A stretch of DNA of 64,000 nucleotides from Paralithodes platypus (Eukaryota; Arthropoda; Malacostraca; Decapoda; Lithodidae). The number at the start of each line of letters is the position of its first letter. The first letter of the stretch is position 1. Positions 55,028-64,000 of the stretch are shown here, one piece after another. The stretch covers positions 48,061,762 to 48,125,761 of the forward strand of contig CM064505.1 of assembly GCA_032716605.1 (NCBI GenBank), given 5' to 3'. A model generated the notes under the pieces. The model worked only from the letters and a program-made list of their open reading frames with translations. It was not told where the DNA came from and did no database searches. The translations under genes and the position numbers were made by a program.

Positions 55028-55315
55028 TGGTTCATCAGACTCTAGACCAGAACTGCCTCTCAGGACAAATTTTCGCAATAAATCGGGTCGTCTAGCCAAA
55101 CTACCAGCTAGATTCACCCTAATATTGATTTCAGAACATAAAGACCAAGATAAATTACACAAATCTACAAAGACAATCCACACAACACACACCAACAACC
55201 CAAATACATTAAAGAATCGCTTGTATAACTAACACAAATTCAACAAGTTCTACACACCCTCTCTCCACTTCCAAAGAAAAGTTAATCCAGGGTACCTTTA
55301 CGTCCGCATATAGCC
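55028..55315. other. Unassigned stretch right of the tandem array
   Basis: AT-rich sequence, no ORF with recognisable features. Confidence 0.45.
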
Positions 55316-55400
55316 ATAGGTGTGGTGGAGTGGTCTTGCCACTGGCCTGGTAATCCAAAGGTCCTGGGTTCAAATCCCGATGTATCAATGGGAAGATATT
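55316..55400 (+). mobile_element. tRNA-like SINE head or tRNA pseudogene
   Basis: A-box TGGTGGAGTGG at 55323-55333 and B-box GGTTCAAATCC at 55367-55377, both matching pol III consensus, with 33 nt between them. The T arm folds (4 of 5 pairs), but the acceptor stem does not pair, so this is not an intact tRNA. It differs from the SINE family of the array. Confidence 0.6.
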
Positions 55401-55846
55401 ATTGGGATGGAATTTGTGCTGTACCTAGTATCAGTGCATTACCACAAGCCCACCGAAACGTCAATAAAATACCCTCATTGTTCCCTGATTAAATAGCACT
55501 GTATGAATATTCCCATATTCAAAATATGCTATAGGGGTGCAATGCCTGGTGAGTTATCTGCTCAACAGGTGGCGTTGTGTGTGTGTAAGTGTGAGAGTCC
55601 GAGTGTAGGGGGTGAGACAGTGAAGCACGGGAACGAGGTGGCTTCAGAGATGGGGTCGTTTCGGGCCATGAGTGAGCACCGTGCCTCATGTGAAGGCAAG
55701 ATGGCAGGTGCTCGTTGTACTCTACGTGCTTCACATGTCTCACTCCCTAGACTGGAACAAGACCTCACAGGCTTCACTGTTCATTGTAAAGCGGTGAATG
55801 TTAAGGCTCTCAGCCTATACCCGAGAGGAAGTAAGTTGGAATATAG
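55401..55846. other. Unassigned sequence ending in poly(A)
   Basis: About 450 bp between the tRNA-like head and a 34-nt A run (55847-55880). It could be a SINE body or retrocopied transcript. I see no ORF I trust. Confidence 0.4.

Positions 55847-55880
<34 letters not shown>
55847..55880. repeat. Poly(A) run, 34 nt
   Basis: Uninterrupted A tract, possibly the tail of a retroposed sequence to its left. Confidence 0.9.
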
Positions 55881-55883
<3 letters not shown>

Positions 55884-55900
55884 AAAGGTCGAGTCACCAC

Positions 55901-56389
55901 TTGCCTGACAGCCACCAACGCGACCACAACCACTCCTGTTACCCACCTTCAGATCCAACCACCGTCATGTCATCAACATCGTTCATCAAACGGATTAAAC
56001 TATCAACCAACCAGAACAAGTTCTTCAGGATTCGACATATTCATGAAGCCATTACTGCATCACTTATCGAGGATATGACAAGCTCACTGAATGTCACCAT
56101 AGACACCGAAAAGCACCAGACCAGCGTTCACAAAAATGGTGGGAATTTCTTCATTCTCTGCCCCTCACAAGCCACCACGGAAACCTGCTTACCTTCGCCC
56201 TTGAAGCACAGGGATGTGCCTATTATGAAGGGGAGGGAAGTGAAATACCAAAGAAAAGAAAAACACCAAGAGAAGGAGAAGAAAGACACCCAAAGAAAGA
56301 AGAAAGGAAGAAGCAAAGGAAAAATGGAACGAGAGAGAAATACGCGACCCCACCCAGAACAGCGATGCCCGGACCAAACACACCTGTAG
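55901..56389 (+). CDS. Hypothetical ORF with Lys/Glu-rich tail
   Basis: 162 codons, not recognised. Residues about 23-100 look like ordinary protein (KFFRIRHIHEAITASLIEDM, NGGNFFILCPSQ). Residues about 105-150 are a charged run of Lys, Glu, Arg and Gln encoded by AG-rich DNA, likely helical. A second in-frame Met (about 55967) could be the start. It could be the N-terminus of a LINE ORF1, or chance. Confidence 0.3.
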   Translation: MPDSHQRDHNHSCYPPSDPTTVMSSTSFIKRIKLSTNQNKFFRIRHIHEAITASLIEDMTSSLNVTIDTEKHQTSVHKNGGNFFILCPSQATTETCLPSPLKHRDVPIMKGREVKYQRKEKHQEKEKKDTQRKKKGRSKGKMERERNTRPHPEQRCPDQTHL

Positions 56390-56929
56390 CGCCCCCCAGG
56401 AGCGCCTGGGTCGCCACGGTAGCAGATGCATGTCCTATCACCCCGGGAAAAACAATTTGCCTCGGGGTGACCCCTTCTACCACCAAGAGAAGAGTCATAT
56501 TCTCGCAGAAATTTTAGAGACAATAGTTACCCATATAAGAATGTATAATTTTAAGACCATAACAATAAAACAAAAACCATTATGTTTAATAGTAAAGAAT
56601 ATGTATTATTTTAACATTAAGAATGTCATACGACAGATTCCCCTATGTTTACCAATATGGTGATCAAATAAAAGAAAACATGGTGAAGGACTTCGTCATG
56701 AATACGAAAGTTCTAAATCATCTCACAGAGATCCTTCTCTCTATAACATAATAAACACACATGTATACGTCTTCTCAAATATTCCAATTGTTCTATTTTA
56801 ATAAACAAGCCACATGTCCTTCCTTCCTGCTTTGAGAGTCGTGAGCCGCCAACTTTTTAGCCTCACAGATAAGTTGGATAACAGAATGACCCCCAGGGGT
56901 ACCAACACAAGTTCACCGCCCAGGACCCA
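56390..56929. other. Unassigned stretch left of gypsy-3
   Basis: About 540 bp, mostly AT-rich, with no clear ORF. An inverted repeat CCCAGG-AGCG-CCTGGG lies at about 56396-56411. It may contain the 3' end of gypsy-3, but no LTR end is recognisable. Confidence 0.4.
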
Positions 56930-57128
56930 TATAATCCTGTAGATCTTCCTCTTATGTATTTCTCAGTTCAGAAACTATCAGTATTACCTCTAATAAATCG
57001 AGGACCTAATTTATTGATGACTGGTAGCTTGGCTACCATTACTGTGTCGCCTATGGCGATAGTATTTTGTTGATCAGTGGTATCATGTTTAACATCTTGA
57101 CAGATTTGAGCGGCATGGAGGGTGTTCT

Positions 57129-58403
57129 TTAGATGTTGAAAGGGATCGATAGTGAGTTGAGTGGTGGAGGGTTGGCAAAATTATGATAAGGTAATAATAT
57201 AGGGGCGACGCCATACACTCGTTCATGGGGGGAAATACCGTCTTCTTTGGGGCAAGTGTTCATACCCCACTGGATCATCTTTATTTGAGATGGCCAGTCA
57301 GAGGTGTTTAACGCAATCATCCTAGTGCGTAACTGGTTATTTATGGTGCGATGACTACGTTCGCAGATTGCATTACCTTGGGGCCAGTAGGGGGAAGAGT
57401 GTTTAATGCGTATGCTGCATTGTTTAGTGAAGGCCTTCCAAACTTGTCCTCTAAATTCGGGGGCGTTGTCAGACAGTAAGGATATAGGTAGCCCGAATAT
57501 AGGGAATATTTCAGTGGCAAGTAATTCAGCTACGGTTAACGCACTGTGGTCTTTGGTGGGGCAGGCGATTAGGAATTTGGAATATATGTCGACAAACGTG
57601 CCTATGTTACGTTTTCCATTGCTAACGGGAAAAGGTCCCATTACATCAAGGGAGAGTGTTTGGAATGGTTTATGGGCTGAAATATTTCCTGCTGGTCCTG
57701 CTGTTCTGCATCTATCCTTTCCTAAAGCACAGGGTTTGTAAGCTTCGGTCACTCTTTTTGCAATGCCAGACGGGTTGATGGTCCAGTATTGATCTTGGAA
57801 GACTTTGAGCACTTTCTTCTGTCCTAAATGGATTCCATTTCCTTCGTGAATTGATATCATGTACTCTTGGGCTATATTAGGTTCTAGAACTATATGTCCT
57901 GATTCAGTGGTAAGTTGATCACCCCAACGAGTAAGATGTTGGAAGATGTATTTTGGAATCCATTTTGGCTTGATTTTCCTTTCCCAAGATTGAAGTAGTG
58001 TTGGTTCTGCAGGTGTTGGAGTCACGGTTATTGGTGTGTTGGTTAGGTCAGTTTGTTGCAAAGCAGCAAGATTGGTGGGTATTTTTTCTGGTACGGGAAG
58101 GCGACAGAGAGTGTCGGCGTTTGTATGTAACTTGCCAGGACGATAATGAATGACAAAATCATACTCTTCTAAGGTCTCTCTCCAATGTACTAACAAAGCT
58201 GAATTGGTCTCACATCGTCTAAGCCATTGTAAGGATTGGTGGTCCGTTATTATGTCTAGTTTTGCTCCTAAGACAAATGAACAGAAATGGTTTAGTGCCC
58301 AGATAATACCTAAACATTCTCTTTTAGAGGCTGCATAATTCTGTTGGGCGGTGTTTAAAGATGAACTGGCATAAGCAATGACGTGTTCTTTTCCATCTTG
58401 CAC
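57129..58403 (-). pseudogene. Gypsy-3 RNase H and integrase
   Basis: 424 codons. RNase H residues are visible in KRECLGIIWAL (Glu) and ITDHQSLQWL (Asp). The integrase zinc-binding region has HEGNGIHLGQKK and CALGKDRC. The catalytic core has LDVMGPF (Asp), LSDNAPEF (Asp) and the PQGNAICERSH block (Glu). The frame stops at 57129, but integrase C-terminal coding continues in another frame to about 56970, so a frameshift precedes the stop. Confidence 0.87.
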
Positions 58404-58639
58404 TTGAGCTTATACGGCACCAATTGCATATAAGGAGACGTCTGTATATAGACGAACAGGCTGTTTGTAGTCAGGAAAAGATACTGTGGGAGCTTGAACT
58501 AGTTTTTCTTTTAATGTCTCAAAGGCTAGATATCGTTTGTGTGTCCACACGAATGCAGTATCCTTGTGGGTGAGTTGGTGCGGTGGTCTGGCTATTTCTG
58601 CAAAGTGAGGGACAAAATGCCTGTAATAGGTGGCTAATC

Positions 58640-59245
58640 CTAAAAATGATCATATTCCTTATACTGTAGTGGGGGGGGGGGTTGATTTTGAATGGCTGAT
58701 AATTTCTTGGGATCAGGTGATATACCGTTGTCAGATATATCATGGCCTAAAAACCTTACTGAGTTTCTGGCAATCTCGCATTTGGAAGGTTTGAGATTTG
58801 AACCTGTGTCCCTGATACGTTGCAATACTTGACGGAATCTATGGAGATATTCGTGCCAGGTCACTGAGTACACAATTACATCGTCGAGGTAAGCGAGGCA
58901 TGTTTCCCGAGTTAGTCCTTTTAATACAGACTCTATGAGTCGAGAGAACGTAGCTGGGCCATTACATAAGCCAAAAGGTAACACATTGAATTCATATAGA
59001 TGTCCTCCGCTGGTCGAAAAAGTTGTTTTCTGTTGGTGTTCGGCTTTAATTGGCACCTACCAGTATCCGGCTTGAAGGTCCAATGTGGTGAACCAGTTGG
59101 ATCCATGAAGGGAGTCTAGTGAATCATCTATTCGAGGTAATGGTGTGGCATCTTTAATCGTGGCGTCATTCAGGCGTCGGTAATCCACACAAAATCTTGT
59201 TGAGCCGTCTTTTTTTTTTTTACCAAGACGACCGGTGAGGACCAT
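58640..59245 (-). pseudogene. Gypsy-3 reverse transcriptase
   Basis: Two ORFs in one frame (59057-59245 and 58640-59056) separated by a single TAG, which replaces the Gln codon expected after AGYW. RT motifs: [31 protein letters not shown] and catalytic YLDD (CLAYLDDVIVYS). The 3' end goes out of frame at a homopolymer near 58672; the first part is also shifted at the T run near 59210. Confidence 0.87.
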
Positions 59246-59689
59246 GGACTGACGGAGGGAGTGGTGATTCCGGTGTCTAATATAGGTTTGAGTCCCGGAG
59301 GGAAGAATGAAAACCTAATATTTAGTAGTGGCCCCGAAATCATTGACGATATGTCTATTAGTATAATAGTCCCCTTTCAAGCACCCGCGGTCAGCTTGTT
59401 TGAAACACCCGCCGCAGAGGAAAGAGTCCTAACATCATAATTGTAACGCTAATTATCTTATGGAATCGTCTTTGTGATTGAGTACTCACTACGAAAAAAC
59501 TTCCTAAAAAAATAAAAAAATAAAATTAACTAAACATTTGTTATATTAAGGCTTTCCAATTCGTGGATGTCTTTTGTGGATTCTAGCCGAGACGCTGAAC
59601 CAAGCGTCTCCATTCTCCCTTCAATGATATATCAAGATTAAACTCAAGACATCAAACGAATGGGAAGGGGATGGAAGGGAGGGCCCTAC

Positions 59690-59805
59690 ATCGTCAATGA
59701 TTTCGGGGCCACTACTAAATATTAGGTTTTCATTCTTCCCTCCGGGACTTAAACCTTTAATTTATTAGTGGCCCCTCCATCATTGACGATATGCCTGATA
59801 TCTCA
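59690..59805. repeat. DIRS-2 internal complementary region
   Basis: 59690-59757 is the reverse complement of the element's left end (59281-59350); the rest (about 59760-59805) corresponds to the other terminus, as in DIRS-1. Confidence 0.85.
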
Positions 59806-60352
59806 AGTCTGGAGGGGGACATTCGTGACAATATCAAAACCACTAACAAAATACCATAGGTAGAGAAAAAGAACCATATAACAAACTTAAGTCTTTATTG
59901 TTTGCATACAATAAAATAGAAAAATGGAAAGAAAGCAGTGCGTTACTTCGAAGATCTGCTTAAAATGACCATACAGGTACATCTGTTAAAGAATATCACA
60001 TTGAGACTCAATCAAAATTTGTTTTTCAAGAACATTCTTTTATTCCTGTCCAACATTGTAAAGGCACAAATGAATCATTTAATTATGTCTTATGTCCTTA
60101 ATATTAATTTGTACATACCATATATTTTGTACAATTTATCCTTAATATCCTATAGTTGCACCTATGATAGATATCTTATATCAATATAAATAAAATTTTG
60201 AGCTGTATAACCAGCTCGACTTATCAAGTATCACAGCTCGTGAACTAATCACATAGTCCGGCGGTGGGTCTAGGGGTCCTGAGCTCTCCAGCAACCCCCC
60301 CTTCTTTTTCACCAATAAGAATAAAACTTAACTTTAGTAGCACATAGACCAA

Positions 60353-60476
60353 CTAGACCCTCTGACGTAAGGCCACACAGATAAATTTTGGTTTATCCAA
60401 AGCCACAGACAGGTACTGCGTCATGAAAGTATGATTGGAAGCCCACAGCTTAGTGTTAGCTATCTTACTTGAATCT
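60353..60476 (-). pseudogene. DIRS-2 tyrosine recombinase, last 40 codons
   Basis: C-terminus in one frame: LWASNHTF, then the Tyr nucleophile in TQYLSV and the end ALRQRV, almost as in DIRS-1. The rest of the gene is missing. Confidence 0.85.
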
Positions 60477-62000
60477 TACTTGAAGTCGTCTAGAGGTCCC
60501 GTCCTCACAGTCGTGGTCCGCCACCGCTGCGTCCGTCCCGTGCGTCCCTTCGAAGGAGGTCCGTCTGGTCCGGTATAGAGTTTGAGGCCGCCCGGCAGTT
60601 AGCAGTGTATCCAGACACTGGTGGTTCATCTGGGAGGGTCTTTAGGAACTTGTCTAATAACCCTTTGAACCTGTCTACCGGGCAACCTACTATGTCTCGC
60701 ACTTCCTTGGGCAGCGAGTTGAAAATTTTTGGTCCATTGTGGCCTAGGCTGGACGCGAGGAGGGATCTCACTCGTTCTGGTGCCTGTGTTGGGAGGGATC
60801 TCCTCTCACACTTCCTTCCAGTCCGACCATTTTGTTTTTCCTGGAGTTCATTACCAGTTGGATCTGGAACCAGCTTCTCCAGGATTTTCCACACATAAAT
60901 TGCGCAGTACCTGTCTCGCCTTCTCTGCTGGGAGTACAGCCCTAGCTTCTTGAGCCGGTCCCAGTAGCTAAGGTCCTTCATCCCCCGAATGTTTCTAGTG
61001 AAGGACCTCTGGACGGACTCAAGATCTCGTATGTACCCCTTTTTGTGTGGCGACCATAGTTGACTACAGTAGTCAAGGAAGGGTTGGACCATAGACCTCC
61101 AGAGAGTTAGCATTGTTTCTTGTTCCCTGGAGTTCAACGTCCGTAGGATCCATCCGGCCATTCCCTTGGCTTTCTTGACAGCTGCAGAAATGTGGTGTTG
61201 AAATGTGGCATCGTCGGACAATTGCACACCTAGGCATCTCACATGTGGCTTGGGAGTGATGTCGTGGCCGCCTTCAGTGAGTAGTTTGGTGGTGTCCTTG
61301 AGGGTTTGGTTCGGGCCACATCGTAACCCTTCAAACTTTTCTTCGTTGAAGGTCATGTTGTTTTCGTCTGCCCATTTGTAGATTTTGTCGAGGTCATCCT
61401 GGAGATTATGAATATCCTCTTCATTTCTGACGACATGACTTATGTTCGTATCGTCAGCAAAGGAAGAGATAACTGATTGACCAACTCCATCATCAATGTC
61501 CCCTATCAGTATAAGGAAGAGCAGAGGTCCTAATACTGATCCCTGGGGTACTCCACTAATGACGTGGGGCTTTTCAGATGTGTGGCCCTTAACAGCAACA
61601 GTCTGCGTTCTTGCGGAGAGGAAACTGTGCAGTCACACACCTATTTTGCCTTGGATGCCGAGTTTCTTAATCTTGTGAAGGAGGATGCCGTGATCCACCT
61701 TGTCGAATGCTTTAGCAAAGTCTAGAAACACGACATCCACATTTTCTCCCTCTGCAAGCCTGTGGAGTAGCCAGTCATGATGTGCCAGGAGCTTCGAAAG
61801 GCATGACCTGCCTTTCCGGAAGCCATGCTGGCTGGAGTTCACAAGGCCATTTTTCTCCAGGAAGTTGACAAACTTGTTCCTCAGGACTTTTTCAAATATC
61901 TTGATGAGGTGGGATGTTAGAGCTACCGGTCGATAGTTCTTCGCCAGGCTCTTTTCACCACCCTTGTAGACTGGAGTAATGATGGCCTGTTTTAGTGCAC
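60477..62000 (-). mobile_element. LINE-C, 5'-truncated non-LTR retrotransposon
   Basis: Minus-strand LINE: RT and C-terminal domain of ORF2, with a short terminal repeat (AAGTAAGATTC, twice) at about 60471-60495. It lies between DIRS-2 and gypsy-4, which do not continue each other across it, so rearrangement as well as insertion is needed to explain the junctions. Confidence 0.85.
60505..62000 (-). pseudogene. LINE-C ORF2, reverse transcriptase
   Basis: One frame throughout, broken by a single TGA at 61633-61635. Upstream of it: NYRPVAL, SSQHGFRKGRSC, VFLDFAKAFDKVDH. Downstream: GVPQGSVLGPLLF, catalytic SFADDTN, then the C-terminal block (CLGVQLSDD, DYCSQLWSPH, KIFNSLPKEVRD). The TGA could be a Trp codon hit by one transition. 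The start is lost to truncation. Confidence 0.88.
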
Positions 62001-63272
62001 AATTTTTACTTGACTGGGCCAGTCCTTGGTGTCCATTTGTTGTAATCTGGTCCTTATTTGGTTGGCAATTGTCCTATGACTTCTTTCACAAATGGAGTTG
62101 CCTTGAGGCCAGTATGGGGATGAGTGACTGATTTTGAATCCACACATTTGAGATAACTGGGACCAAATGTGACTGGTGAATTCGGGGGCGTTGTCTGAAT
62201 GGATGGCCTCAGGTAATCCGAAATATGGGAAGACGTGTTGAATGAGGGCTTCAGCTACTGCAATGGCGGAGTGCTCTTTGGCAGGACAAGCAATGACGTA
62301 TTTGGGATAAGTATCCACAAAGGTTATGATGTACTTAAATCCTTGGTTTCCTTCCATTGGTCCCATCACGTCAACTGCGAGTAATTGCGATGGTTTGGAA
62401 GCGATTAATTTGCCAGCTGGTCCAGCTGTGCGGGTTCTGTCTTTATCCAACGCACAAGATCGGCAAGCTTCTGTGATCCGTTTAGCTGTTATGTAAGAGG
62501 AAGGGATCCAATAGACTTGCTGAAAGGTGGTGATCAATTTTCGTTGGGCTAGGTGAATGCCGTTGTGCATATGTATGGATTGCATGGTGGATAGTGTGGC
62601 TTGGGGCATTATTACAATTTTTCCTTCTATGATGAATAGATTGTCGCCTCGTCTAGTTAATTGATTAAAAAATGTGTGTGGCAACCAGTCGGGTTTCTCC
62701 TTTTGTTGGAAAGAATTGAGTAGTTCTTGTTGACTGTTATCAAACGAGTCTTGGTGATGTATGGCTAGTATGGTCTGGGTCGTCTCTTGATGTTGCAGAG
62801 TCTTGGTGGAGGAGTCTAAGGGAAGTCTAGATAGGGCGTCCGCATTAGTATGGAGTTTACCTGGTCTGTGAACAATCTCGACATCAAATTCTTCTAATGA
62901 TTCCCGCCATCTGACCGTTAATGCGTTCTTGGTGTCGGATGTTCGGAGCCATTGAAGGGCGTGGTGATCAGTGATGACGGTGACCTTGACAGCGACCAGG
63001 TATGCCTTGAAGTATTGGAGGGCCCATATCATCCCTAGGCATTCTCTTTTTGTTACTGGGTTGTTTATTTCTGCTGGATTGAGGGTACGGCTGGCACAGG
63101 CAATGATATGTTCCTTGCCCTCTCTAGTTTGTCCAAGAATGGCACCTATTCCGAACTGAGAGACGTCTGTGTATAATCTGAATGGACGTGTATAATCCGG
63201 GAAGGATACAACTGGAGAGGCCACTAACTTCTCTTTCAGATTATTGAATGCTTGTAGGCGCTTTCTGTCCAT
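62001..63272 (-). pseudogene. Gypsy-4 RNase H and integrase
   Basis: About 420 codons. RNase H: LYTDVSQFGIGAIL (Asp), KRECLGMIWAL (Glu), ITDHHALQWL (Asp), NADALSRLP. Integrase: HMHNGIHLAQRK and CRSCALDK zinc-binding residues; core VDVMGPM (Asp), HSDNAPEF (Asp), PQGNSICERSH (Glu). The last residues before the stop come from LINE-C. Confidence 0.88.
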
Positions 63273-63607
63273 TTGAATGGTTCCTCTTTTCTTGTGAGAT
63301 CATGTAAGGGCTTGGCAATCGTCGCGAAGTTCTTTACAAATCTTCGATAGTAAGAGGCCAGCCCTAGGAAAGCTCGTACTCCTTTGACATTAGTGGGAGG
63401 TGAAATTTTACTGATTGCTTCTAATTTACTGGGATCTGGGGAAATACCTTGTTCTGAAACGATATGTCCCAGAAAATTTACTTTAGTTTTGGCAAGGGAG
63501 CATTTTGATGGTTTGAGTTTTAGATTGGCATCCCTTATTCTCTGAAATACTTGTTTTAGCCTTTGTAAATGTTCGGCCCAAGTCTTCCCGAACACTATAA
63601 TGTCATC
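63236..63607 (-). pseudogene. Gypsy-4 reverse transcriptase, C-terminal part
   Basis: Begins at the two Asp codons of the YLDD box (63602-63607) and continues with IIVFG, KPSKC, VNFLGHIVS and AFLGLASYYRRFVKNF. Frame changes to the RNase H frame near 63260. Confidence 0.88.
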
Positions 63608-64000
63608 TTCGTGTACCTGCCTGACCTTTGCTGAGTGAGGACCTGTCCCTAGTGACTCCCAGTTAATTATCTTTGCCCATAGTGTGGTGATAGTGTTAAC
63701 GCTTTCTTAAAATGGCTGGTGTTGACGAGATTGCTACCTCCTCTCATATTCTCCAGCTTTGTCATGCTTTGCAAGAAAGGCTGGATAATGTGGAGAGAGA
63801 GGTGCAGTCTCTCAAAGACGAGAATTTGGCCTTAAAGCTGATTTTGGCTGACAAGAAAAGTGAGGATAGTGCAACTGCTGTTAGGGATCATGATGCTCCC
63901 TGGACAGTTGTTCCACAAGTGCAACAACCTGCAAATTTCTACGGCGGCCAGTTGCCCTCAGCAACAAGTTCATCACCTTGGATGACGAATGTGATGGTGA
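63608..64000 (+). mobile_element. LINE-D, 5' end, runs off the window
   Basis: Sequence right of gypsy-4 starts a plus-strand transcription-like unit: about 100 bp leader then an open frame of LINE ORF1 type. Its position relative to gypsy-4 mirrors LINE-A's position relative to gypsy-2. Confidence 0.6.
63712..64000 (+). CDS. LINE-D ORF1, N-terminal 96 codons
   Basis: Open frame from MAGVDEIATSSH to the window end. Residues about 12-45 are a predicted coiled coil (LCHALQERLDNVEREVQSLK), the usual start of LINE ORF1 proteins, which form trimers that bind RNA. Residues after 60 are Gln/Ser/Pro-rich. The ATG at 63712 follows an A-rich context and is the first in frame. Confidence 0.6.
   Translation, partial: MAGVDEIATSSHILQLCHALQERLDNVEREVQSLKDENLALKLILADKKSEDSATAVRDHDAPWTVVPQVQQPANFYGGQLPSATSSSPWMTNVMV

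Larger units (their letters stand above)
56930..59280 (-). mobile_element. Gypsy-3: pol fragment of a Ty3/gypsy element
   Basis: RT, RNase H and integrase in standard gypsy order, minus strand, same broad family as gypsy-2 and gypsy-4 (shared [12 protein letters not shown]). Cut on the right at 59280 by a DIRS element. No LTRs are seen. Confidence 0.87.
59281..60476 (-). mobile_element. DIRS-2: 3' end of a second DIRS element
   Basis: Starts TATAGGTTTGAG, like the TATAGGTTTGAC start of DIRS-1. A terminal repeat (about 59318-59640), an internal complementary region (about 59690-59800), 3' untranslated region and the end of a recombinase gene follow. The left half is organised as in DIRS-1 but clearly divergent in sequence. 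Truncated on the right at 60476 by LINE-C. It lies in gypsy-3 RT. Confidence 0.88.
62001..63608 (-). mobile_element. Gypsy-4: C-terminal part of a gypsy pol
   Basis: RT from the second half of the catalytic box, RNase H and integrase. Truncated on the left inside the integrase by LINE-C and on the right at the YLDD codons by LINE-D. Confidence 0.88.

Noticed and set aside
55316..55400. Functional tRNA gene
   Set aside because: A and B boxes are good, but the acceptor arms do not pair and the anticodon stem is weak.

Overview
This window is eukaryotic, almost certainly animal, repeat DNA. I find no host gene with confidence, no rRNA gene, no CRISPR array and no operon structure. The element types (DIRS1-like tyrosine-recombinase elements, a Ty3/gypsy element with copia-like pol order, APE-type LINEs, hAT elements, tRNA-derived SINEs with (ATT)n tails) suggest an invertebrate. 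A decapod crustacean is my best guess, by inference only: DIRS1-like elements are known to be widespread there.

Layout, left to right. 1-2970: the right end of a 327-bp satellite array. 2971-13641: a 2-kb repeat (RepA copy A) split by a nearly complete 8.7-kb DIRS1-like element with gag, RT/RNase H and tyrosine recombinase on the minus strand, plus terminal inverted repeats and an internal complementary region. 13642-13929: a hAT transposase fragment. 14338-25790: a second RepA copy split by a 9.4-kb LTR element (minus strand) with 1.85-kb LTRs, 4-bp target duplication, a SCAN-like Gag, and integrase upstream of RT, as in Gmr1-type elements. 25791-27194: degenerate direct repeats. 27195-31376: a LINE (LINE-A) split by a solo LTR related to the Gmr1-like LTRs, which itself holds a 550-bp hAT MITE with an 8-bp target duplication. 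31377 to about 36400: the 5' half of a gypsy element and its LTR region.

36422-55027: a tandem array of five units of about 1.63 kb, bounded by six tRNA-derived SINE copies. Units 2 and 3 carry the same 5.1-kb LINE (LINE-B) at the same position, so the insertion preceded duplication of a 6.72-kb block. 55028-56930: a second tRNA-like SINE head, a 34-nt poly(A) run and an unassigned ORF. 56930-64000: a mosaic of gypsy-3, the 3' end of a second DIRS element, LINE-C, gypsy-4, and the 5' end of LINE-D, which runs off the window.

The genes do not form a pathway; each cluster is the replication module of one element. The value of the region lies in datable nesting: the two RepA copies serve as each other's empty sites, and several insertions keep exact target duplications. 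Many coding lesions are single-base indels in homopolymers, so consensus sequencing error competes with decay as the explanation.
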